From contig NC_049980.1 in the NCBI RefSeq assembly GCF_000003815.2, positions 22,951,249 through 23,015,248 of the forward strand: a stretch of 64,000 bases of DNA. Reading direction: 5' to 3'. The stretch is from Branchiostoma floridae. Its lineage: Eukaryota; Chordata; Leptocardii; Amphioxiformes; Branchiostomatidae. Positions within the stretch are counted from its first letter, which is position 1, and every line of letters starts with the position of its first letter. Made by a program: the position numbers and the translations under genes. A model generated the notes under the pieces. The model was not told where the DNA came from, did no database searches, and saw nothing but the letters and a program-made list of their open reading frames with translations. Shown piece after piece: positions 57,201 to 64,000 of this stretch.

Positions 57201-60200
57201 CATTTCCCATTAAAGGCTTTCTTTTTATCGCCTGTCTAAATTTGATTTTCAGATTTCCTTTGATTTTCATATTCAGTGCGCCTACCACTCTATGTCCCTG
57301 GTCTTGTTCAGCAGGTACTCGGCATGCTGTTTTGCTGCTTCTGTCCGGTTCTCCACGACAGACATGTCCCCCACCTCCTGCACCCGCTCGTACATGGCGA
57401 TGGTGGCCACAGTCTGTCGGGAGTTGTTCTTCAAGATGTTCTGGAAATACAAAGACAGGTTCTGCTGCCCATCTGATCATCTTAGAAGTAGATTATAAAA
57501 CTAGCTTTATCGCAACCGATAACGTCTAACAACTAATTTGCACGACACACTTTCATGGATTTTGCAATATCATGTGGAAAACTTTCACAGCATATCTTCC
57601 CTCCTGTCTATTGCAGTTTGACTGGTATAGAATGCAAGCTTGCGGATATTGGAGAATAAAGTCAGTATTCATCATTTGCGCCAGGCTGTTGGATGTCGGA
57701 GTCAACCCAAAGTTTCACCACCACCACAAATTACTTTAACTTTTGATTTCCCTTTAAGTTAACGGCGGAGAATGGACTTACGCTTTCGAAACTATTTTAT
57801 TCTATTGTATTATCATATCTTGACATCCGTTTATTTCAAGTTTATTTTGTGTTATGTGTGTTTATGTATATATTTGAGCGGTAGCGCTAATGTAAATGCA
57901 AGTCTGTTAAAGTGAGTACATCACCACTATGTCTATACGTTTGAATGGAAAATCAAAAGGATATGACGGAGTTATACTATTGCTCGATGATATAGATTTC
58001 AGTTACCATTGTCATCGGTGCCATTGGTTTGCGTTGGTAGTCATCTTCATATTATCAGATCATTGATGGCACATTCTGGAATTACCTTTAACTCCTTGGC
58101 GCCGTCCAGAGCCCTCTCCACATCTTCCCTGACCCGTCGGGCGGCACTGACTGCCGCGATGAGGCTGTTCCCCTCCCCGTGCACGGTGTTCATCAGGTCC
58201 CGGCGGGGGCGGTCAGCGTTAGCCGCGTTTAGCTGCTCCGCTATTCTCACCTAGACAGACACCAGAGAACCGCTGTAAGTAATTATAAACGTCTGCAGGA
58301 CTATACGTCATTCAACAATATTGAATGTTGAACACGAGAGAAAATGTCACTGACTGGTGATATAGAGTAAAAAGCGCCATGGTACGCTTTGTGATTTGCT
58401 GTACGCAGTTTTAGGAATGACAATGGAGCAGTGCCCAACTTGGTGATGTGGGCTACAGAACGTGGAAATGGCAGCACCTCACTTACGTGGGAGACTGGTC
58501 TAAGGAGACTGACCTACTGGCTGGCAATATGGGAACGTTGTACAGGACAAGGGCTTCTGATCTGCCATGGTGGTTCGGGTGGCAGAGGAGTACTGTGATA
58601 CCCGACATGAGTCAAGTAAGGCAATTAACTTTGTACGTTCTTCAACCATATCATCGCAATTAAAAGTACGAGGGCGGTTCAAAAAGTAATGCCACTGGTT
58701 TTATAACAGGCTCATGTTTTCATCGAATGAGTTGAAATTTGGCACAAATGTACATGACTATATCCTCTTGAGATTGAGATATCTCAATTTGTGGTTCAGA
58801 TTTTTATGAGCAACTGAGATGATTTTAAGATGACCATACCCTTAAAAGCTTGTCAGGAGATCAGTTCCTCTAGATCTTACAATTTTAAAACTATTGTAGG
58901 AAGCTGAAATTCTACCTGTATAATAACAAATGTCTCTATAGATTACATGATAAATTTCATGTTTGAACTCTCAATGGTTCATCTTTTACAGCCACTAGAA
59001 TGGAGCGAGTTGCTATATTACAGACAGTTTGATTAAAAGCCAAATACGTGATTTGTTGAATAAAGGTTTTTGTAGACTGCTTTTCCATTAGCCAAAAGAT
59101 GCGAAACTTGGCACAATCATTAACTGTTTCAAGATCAAGAAGTGTGTTAAGTTTGATTTGTCTCAGTTAATAAAAGAATTTTGTTATGGAAACTTTAAGC
59201 AGCCCACCTCTAAACCACTTCTAATTACGACCCTGACGACCATACTTCACACCAGGAACGAAAAAATGATAAGTGATTGTATTTTAAATATGAAAATAGG
59301 CATGTGGCTTATAGAGAAATGCAACTTGATACATGTGCAATTTTAGTTCCTTACAATAGCTACAATTTATTTAGAGACATTATCAATTGCACGTTAATTG
59401 ACCCTCTAATTTCTTCCGACGGGATAACAAGGGTGTGGTCATCTTGAACTCAACTCAGTCACTCATAAAAATCTTAACAACAAATTGAGATATGTCAATC
59501 TCAAGAGGATATATTATTGTACCTTTGTGCCAAATTTCAACTTATTCGATGAAAACATGAGCCTGTTATAAAACCAGTGGCATTACTTTTTGAACCGCCC
59601 TCGTAACATCCATTGGCATAATACCGGTCGGTTTACTGCAATTTCTCAAGCAATACTAATTTGGCAAATGATCAACGCATCATTTTCTCCAGTTATATGT
59701 TGCTGTTACAGCTTACCTTTGCCACTTCTTCTGTGTAAATTATTTTGTCTCTCTGGTCCTGCTAAAAACATAATATCGTAATTGGAACACACCGCGGAAT
59801 TGCACGGAGAACGGGCGCGTGGTTGGAAGGGGGTGCACTATACCGGTCGAACGAAACACGGCACAATTAACTGCCGCTATGTACCTTTATACATCCTCTG
59901 TTGTTCCTTTCTTTCCTGTTAGTAGTTGCACAAAATAAAATCTGCATGAGCATACAAAAAGTCATGAGAAAATGGGCGTATACTGACAAGAATTTTCATT
60001 TAATTTTGGTCCGTCACAACCGCTATGACGTAAAACTTTACTGCTGGCCGTAGCATTAAAAATGGCGGGAAAATGGCGGCGTACGTTCAATTTGACCCAT
60101 TCAGCCGTAGATCCGGGCGATAATGCAACGGTTCCTCACACTTTTACACGAGTTGTAGGTCACCAAAAGAAATTCAAGATTGCTGTTGAATCATGCTCGT

Positions 60201-63200
60201 CTTGTGCCGTGAGCACATGTGATTATTATCTACAAATCTGGCGATGAACGTGACAGTGTGTTTGTCCCACGACGAGCTCGCCTGCCCCGAAAATGACCTG
60301 AAAACTTTTGGCCTTGTTGTCTTCGAATGCATTGTTATCGATGCTTTGTAAATTATGTATTGGACACCTAGATGTCTGAAGTGTGCATACCTCAGAAATT
60401 ACTATTGTTGCATGTGTAGATCTCTTTAAGTTCCACTATTTTTAATCGACCGGTATAACATCTATTATCATAATACCGGTGTGACAGCGATCTCGCCCCC
60501 CCCCCCCGTGATCTCGCCCCCCGGGGGCGAAATCACTAGCGATCTCGCCCCCCCGGGGCGAAATCGCTAGCGATCTCGCCCTGCCCGGCTAGTGATCTCG
60601 CCCCCTACCTCGCCCCCCTTTAGCGATTTCGCCCCCCCCAAAAAAAACGGGTTTACATGACATTTTAGATGTTGATTGGTATAAATCACAAAATGCAGTT
60701 TCAGAATGATATAAGTACACGAGTTTTATACATAACTCCATTCATAGTATCAATATTAACGTAATTACATGGTAATAAGATAGTTGAACTTGTTTCAGAC
60801 AATGAGGGTTGGGTCCCTGTATTCCCATTATTGCATATACCTGAGTCTTGACATAATATGTATTTCATTGTATTCACCTGTCCTCAAATAACCTATATAT
60901 CTCCAATATGAAGTCTCTACTATGAAGTGACCACAAAAGAACTATGTAATGTCTTTATTAATTATGCAAATATTAGGTATTAATTAGAATAACGCACATT
61001 TTGGTATATGCACCTGGTCAAGGGATATCTTCACCTCCAACATGACTGTTTTTTCTGGTATTTAGGAACTGACGCATTTACCCGTGTTTCTTAAGACTGG
61101 TACTTTACCAGTGTTTGTGTAGCATTTAGCAACAGCTATATCAACTTGCGCGTAGATAGTGTTTATAATGAGAAACTATTATTCACGTGTGTTTTTGTTA
61201 GTGCTTTGGAAATGTTTCCAGCACAAGAAAGAAAACACTGTGACAAATTGAAAACATATAGCTGACGTATTCCGTACCATAGACGGTGTTGATTTATACG
61301 TTCGCAGTAGCACTGGTTTTATGCCACCTCAGCTGCAAAAATTGTCTTTTTCATTTCAATGTCATGTTTGCACCGAACAATATAGTATCGACTTTCGAGG
61401 TATGACAGGCATCTTACGGTACGGTAATAAGGTGCCATAAGGTACCAGGTAACACACCATACACGTTACTCCCCAGGTGCAGTATAGTACCAGGTAGCGC
61501 ACCTGTAATATGTAGTAACCAGCTGCTCTTGGGGGGGGGGGGGGCGAAAACGCTAAAGGGGGGCGAAAACGCTAGTGATCTCGCCCCCCGGGGGGGCGAG
61601 ATCGCTGTCACACCGGTACGTTTACGACGATTTCTCTAGCCATACTGATTTGACAAATTGTCAACGCATCATTTTCTCCAGTTACATGTTGCTGTTATAG
61701 GTTACCCTTGCCACTTCTTCTGTGTAACTTTTCTGCCACTCTTGTCCTGCTAAAAGCGTAATATTGTAATTGTAACAAGCCGCGGAATTACACGGCGAAC
61801 GGGCGCGTGGTTGGGAGGGGGTACAAAATACCGGTAGGAAGAAACACGGCACAATTAACTGCCGCTATGTACCTTTATACATCCTCTGATGTTCCTTCCT
61901 TTTCTGTCAGTAAATGCATAAAACATATTAAAACCTGCATGAGCATACAAAATGTCATGAGAAAACGGATGTATACTGTCAAGAATTTTCATTTAACTTC
62001 TGTCCGTCACAACCGCTATGACGTAACACTTCACTGCTAGCGTAGATATAAAAATGGCGGGAAAATGGCTGCGTACGTTCAATATTGCCCATTCAGTCGT
62101 AGATCCGGGCTATTATGCAACGGTTCTTCACACTTTTACATGAGTTGTAGGTCACCAACAGAAATTCAAGATTGTTGTTGAATCATGTTCGTCTTGTGCC
62201 GTGAGCATGTGTAATTATGATCTATATAAATTTGGCAATGAATGTGACAGTGTGTTCGTCCCACGACGAGCTGCCTACCCCGAAATTTAAAAAAAAAGTA
62301 TACTGAAAACTTTTGGCCTTGTTGTCTTCGAATGCATTGTTATCGATGCTTTGTAAATGGTGTATTGGACACCTAGATGTCTGAAGTGTGCACAGCTCAG
62401 AAATAACTATTGTTGCATGTGTAGATCTCTTTAAGTTCCAGTATTTTTAATCTACCGGTATAAGTCTTACTACCGGTATTATGCCAATGCATGTTAAGGC
62501 TTATGACCGGTATTATGCCAATGCATGTTACCTTTTCATCCGCTCTGTCCACCTGCTGTGCGAGGTCATCCAGGCTCTTTGTAAACTCGACCTCTTTGTT
62601 CCTTATTCTGGTGATGACCCAGCTCTTAGAGTCGTCTCGTGCTGTAGGAAAGCAAAAGGGTGGTATAGATACAAATGTAATGTTGTTGATGACCTGTTGC
62701 TGGTCTTAGCGCCAGATGAACTTGGTAGGGAACTTGAAGTATTCTTCTAGTTAATTATTCAGGATAATATGTTTAGTAGAGGGGAGACATAACGTGTGCT
62801 CAGCCCTTGAGGTGGAGAGATGGAAGCCCGGTGTGGTATCATTAAAAAAAACCGAGTCAATTAATATGCAGATTAAAAATAATAAAAAAAATTGATAGAG
62901 GGAAGTAGAGGGGTGTTCTCTAACTAATGATATTACTGATATCACGACAACTGTAACATATATCTACATGGGTGGCCGCTTTTTAAACGTCCGACCGCTC
63001 GGTTATATATATTCACCACTTTAAAAAACGTGTACAGTGCGTGTGTTTGAGAGATCTCTAGTACAGCACCCCAGGTGTGCACAGTTTAGACATAGGAGAG
63101 AACGCTTTGGGGATGTTGCTTTCGAGATCTCTTTAGACTCATTTTCCAGGGTGCTGAATATATGTGACATGGTTATCGTAGTTAAGTAAGGACGTTAAAT

Positions 63201-64000
63201 TTTGATGGTGTAATGTAACTTACTTTCCTCAGCTGCCACTTTTTCCAGGTATGCCCTTCTTAGAATGGGATTGAAGTTAGAGACCTTCCCGGACTGCATT
63301 GTGTAAACGTCTTGGCGGGCTTGACGGAGGGTTTTTCTTGTATCTGACAAGTGCTCTTCCAAATCATCTACTAAACGGCCTGTAGAAAAATAAGACACAT
63401 GGGGAGGACTAAAAGTTTATATTACAAAATTATAAGGTAGAGTATCATTACCACCCATGTCTGCCAATATGTGGTAAAGCAACACCTTACATGATTTAGT
63501 GTGATCAAGGACAAATTATTGAATATTGTTGCAATCTGTATCAACAATTTTTTCCCTCTACACAAAATTTTTGCTCAATATTCTGTTAACATGAGAATGC
63601 ATATCATGATAAACTGGAGAAAAGTACTAGTACCTCTCCTGTCCTTCAGCCCGCTACCTCGCTGCAGTACCGAGTTGGACCTCTTCTCCGTCATGGTGGC
63701 GCTGTTCTTGGTGGAGATGCTGTATACTGCAATCTTTTCCGCCTACAGACAACATGTAAACCTTTTAACTGGATAAAAAATGGTGTGATAAAAGAAAAGA
63801 ATATATATATGCAGAATCTAACACCAAAAAAGACTAAATCAAACATATTTCAACGTAACTATTGTCAAGATATTGATTCAGATTTTGTGTGAAATGCACT
63901 TTCTTACCAAAAAGTCTATTGGCATTGAATCCATTATAGCCTTTCTCGTGTCCTTGGTCATCTTGGCCACCCACCTCTGAACTTCCTCCTGGTGGTTATA
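45686..64000 (-). CDS. Laminin alpha-like chain B (coiled coil + LG1-LG3), partial 5'
   Basis: At least 1104 residues. Minus-strand exons in order: 64000-63908 (partial), 63742-63634 (or 63658), 63379-63224, 62641-62532, possibly 59758-59717, 58250-58086, 57440-57286, 57057-56943, 56724-56628, 53744-53631, 53354-53217, 53037-52960, 52685-52525, 52267-52085, 51585-51440, 51176-51035, 50796-50654, 50231-50066, 49609-49469, 49088-48904, 48682-48574, 48264-48106, 47965-47823, 47511-47323 and 45803-45686. From 56724 on, each exon has a counterpart with the same phase in laminin A on the plus strand. It ends after LG3. Role as for laminin A: basement-membrane subunit. The last exon is the weakest call. 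Confidence 0.87.
48574..50231 (-). CDS. Laminin B LG2 domain
   Basis: Exons 50231-50066 (KASKSYRSVYLDGSAYSYTN, ESLLFFLGDK), 49609-49469 (SYYISLELLANRLVAKTKLG), 49088-48904 (YIGGLPPSLRPNE) and 48682-48574 (YEGCVKNLHIQRMYRQIEIF, GGCPSL). Cysteines of the LG disulphide are present (EGC, GGCP), plus DVKCVEME and ATPQCDGH. Aligned end to end with LG2 of laminin A. Confidence 0.88.
49965..50034. repeat. (ATTC)n microsatellite
   Basis: Fifteen or more ATTC units in the laminin B intron, ending about 30 bp from the donor of exon 50231-50066. Confidence 0.95.
50654..52267 (-). CDS. Laminin B LG1 domain
   Basis: Exons 52267-52085 (IAIPMNFGRTSIASR, HKNYFTLSLDVKPKDHDGTI), 51585-51440 (GDYFGLELVAGKVRASFDLS), 51176-51035 (GTDGSNYILFDLPRDAGIWV) and 50796-50654 (FTGNIDNLKIGEIPISLWNF). 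As in laminin A, the disulphide cysteines usual in LG domains are missing (FTGN in place of GC). So the change predates the duplication of the two genes. Confidence 0.88.
51625..51735 (+). repeat. tRNA-derived SINE (plus strand)
   Basis: GACGTGGCATAATCGTTAGG (A-box-like) then GGTTCCGGGTTCGATACTGT (B-box, GGTTCGATAC) and GGTCCTTGGGCACTTTACAC. The layout equals the SINE at 30025-30175 on the other strand. It lies in the intron between LG1 exons 52267-52085 and 51585-51440. Confidence 0.7.
52525..64000 (-). CDS. Laminin B coiled-coil exons
   Basis: Twelve firm exons (64000-63908 to 52685-52525) encode charged helical sequence with heptad-like spacing: QEEVQRWVAKMTKDTRKAIM, DDLEEHLSDTRKTLRQARQD, FTKSLDDLAQQVDRADEK, RVREDVERALDGAKELK, TEAAKQHAEYLLNKTRDIEW, NVADMIKEADKFSAEAL and IQDMIRKARYKAAQ before LG1. 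This is the laminin domain II/I long-arm coil. Exons differ in phase but all join. Seven exons beyond the laminin A start (upstream of 56724) have no counterpart in the window because laminin A is cut at its left edge. Confidence 0.82.
53851..53891. repeat. Hairpin: ATTTTCACTC palindrome
   Basis: ATTTTCACTCCGCGTACC (53851-53868) pairs with GGTACGCTTCGAGTGAAAAT (53872-53891) around a 3-base loop, with one two-base bulge. A TTTC microsatellite lies at 53911-53935. It may mark the edge of an unknown element that continues to about 54260 with AAATTTGGCACAAGGGTACA. Confidence 0.8.
54290..54545 (+). promoter_or_regulatory. Candidate promoter nested in laminin B intron, opposite strand
   Basis: Two perfect CArG boxes CCATATATGG (54294-54303 and 54330-54339) are set as an inverted pair, with CACGTG-like and GCGCGTGACGTAAG motifs. 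They are followed by an inverted CCAAT (ATTGG, 54454-54458), a CCAAT (54474-54478) and a TATA-like TACATATATG at 54511-54520. A consensus donor AAAAGTAAGTG at 54545 and another, GCCGCGGTAAGTGG, near 54700 lie downstream on the plus strand. No following exon was found. SRF and NF-Y binding are inferred from motif only. Confidence 0.4.
56385..56425. repeat. Interspersed repeat copy (GCAAATACCGGCCTTTCTAG)
   Basis: GAATTTGCTCCTAAGCAAAT then ACCGGCCTTTCTAG. The copy near 330 reads GTATTTGCTCTTAAGCAAAT then GTCGGCCTTTCTAG. Same orientation in both. Confidence 0.65.
58669..59603. mobile_element. Mariner-type MITE with long terminal inverted repeats, about 935 bp
   Basis: The ends CGAGGGCGGTTCAAAAAGTA are inverted copies of each other and the similarity continues for about 175 bp (for example CACTGGTTTTATAACAGGCT). 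It is flanked by TA at 58667-58668 and 59604-59605, as in Tc1/mariner. No transposase frame is visible. Inserted in the laminin B intron 58251-62531. Confidence 0.85.
59717..59758 (-). CDS. Possible small cassette exon of laminin B
   Basis: On the minus strand TTTTTAGCAG precedes GACCAGAGAGACAAAATAAT, and GCAAAG is followed by GTAAGC, a good donor. The 42-bp piece encodes DQRDKIIYTEEVAK. It fits the coil in phase 0, and since neighbouring exons also join directly in phase 0, the exon may be included or skipped without a frame change. It lies inside the duplicated unit, so it could be an exonised repeat or an original exon that was duplicated. Confidence 0.35.
60062..60247 (+). other. Small open frame with YY1-like start in repeat copy 1
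   Basis: AAAAATGGCGGGAAAATGGC carries two YY1-like AAAATGGCGG motifs, and from the first ATG a 61-codon frame runs (MAGKWRRTFNLTHSA and on). In copy 2 the same start is kept (AAAATGGCGGGAAAATGGCT) but a stop arises after about 29 codons. This suggests a promoter or initiator-like element more than a protein. Confidence 0.3.
60457..62523. repeat. Direct-repeat unit, copy 2, interrupted by a TIR element
   Basis: Starts CATCTATTATCATAATACCG (60460), continues after the insertion at 61612 with ACCGGTACGTTTACGACGAT, and follows copy 1 to TTTTAATCTACCGGTATAAG near 62463. It ends with two tandem copies of ACCGGTATTATGCCAATGCA (62472 and 62506). This is the inverse of CATTGGCATAATACCGGT at 59611. 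The last copy stops 8 bp from the splice donor of the laminin B exon 62641-62532. Confidence 0.85.
60481..61611. mobile_element. 1131-bp GC-ended element with 6-bp ACCGGT target duplication
   Basis: Both ends read GTGACAGCGATCTCGCCCCC in inverted orientation, and ACCGGT lies directly outside at 60475-60480 and 61612-61617. The corresponding site in copy 1 of the repeat unit (59623-59628) has a single ACCGGT, the empty site. The first 160 bp and the last 90 bp hold reiterated subterminal motifs (AGCGATCTCGCCCC, GGGGCGAAATC). The middle is AT-rich and non-coding. I do not assign a superfamily. Confidence 0.88.

Larger units (their letters stand above)
59606..60456. repeat. Direct-repeat unit, copy 1
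   Basis: An about 0.85-kb unit that recurs at 60457-62471 (interrupted). Landmarks in copy 1: CATTGGCATAATACCGGTCG at the left, GCATCATTTTCTCCAGTTAT, GGAGAACGGGCGCGTGGTTG, GCACAATTAACTGCCGCTAT, GGCGGCGTACGTTCAATTTG, GTAGATCTCTTTAAGTTCCA. It includes the possible 42-bp laminin exon (59717-59758) and a 61-codon frame from 60062. The left end and the right end of copy 2 are inverted repeats, so it may be a mobile unit. Confidence 0.85.

Noticed and set aside
61700-61757. Second copy of the possible 42-bp laminin exon
   Set aside because: It has lost phase (40-41 bp to the donor) and would shift the frame of the chain; treated as a silenced duplicate.
1-64000. CRISPR arrays, operons, rRNA genes
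   Set aside because: The tandem repeats here have no unique spacers of even length, genes are intron-split, and no rRNA-like sequence was seen.

Overview
The window looks like a piece of a gene-dense, repeat-rich invertebrate deuterostome genome, most likely a cephalochordate (amphioxus). This is inferred from short introns, mosaic extracellular proteins, PLAT/EGF/C-type-lectin shuffling and many small non-autonomous transposons; no species marker was checked. There is no prokaryotic-type gene organisation. All coding sequence is split into exons of about 40-340 bp with GT/AG borders, except one probable GC-AG intron. I called exons by frame, splice borders, phase and paralogue comparison.

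Layout: (1) 650-10367, plus strand: the 3' part of a laminin alpha-like gene (here 'laminin A'), with coiled coil then LG1-LG3, ending right after LG3. (2) 10368-19398: 3' flank, a deleted mariner transposon, several MITEs, and a duplicated upstream block. (3) 19399-28045, plus strand: a secreted mosaic protein of about 873 residues: signal peptide, four PLAT-like modules, EGF, Thr/Ala-rich mucin-like linker, two calcium-binding-type EGFs and a C-type lectin domain. (4) 28046-36789: 3' flank, SINE and LINE remnants, a second copy of the upstream block, minisatellites. (5) 36790-42224, plus strand: signal peptide, FN3, ZP domain, furin-type site, transmembrane helix and short tail, 479 residues. 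Its signal-peptide exon is nearly the same as that of gene (3). (6) 44045-45112, minus strand: a possible two-exon gene for a 97-residue unknown protein. (7) 45686-64000, minus strand: a second laminin alpha-like gene ('laminin B'), partial at its 5' end. It is a full exon-by-exon paralogue of laminin A with matching splice phases.

So two convergent laminin-like paralogues flank two secreted or surface mosaic genes that share a signal-peptide exon and about 6 kb of related upstream sequence. All four main genes encode extracellular-matrix or cell-surface proteins. Any joint function (basement membrane, apical coat, mucosal recognition) is inference from domains only.

Mobile DNA is concentrated between genes and in laminin B introns. 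The most striking piece is at 59606-62523: a directly duplicated unit of about 0.87 kb. Its second copy is interrupted by a 1131-bp GC-rich terminal-inverted-repeat element flanked by a 6-bp ACCGGT duplication, and the first copy preserves the empty site.
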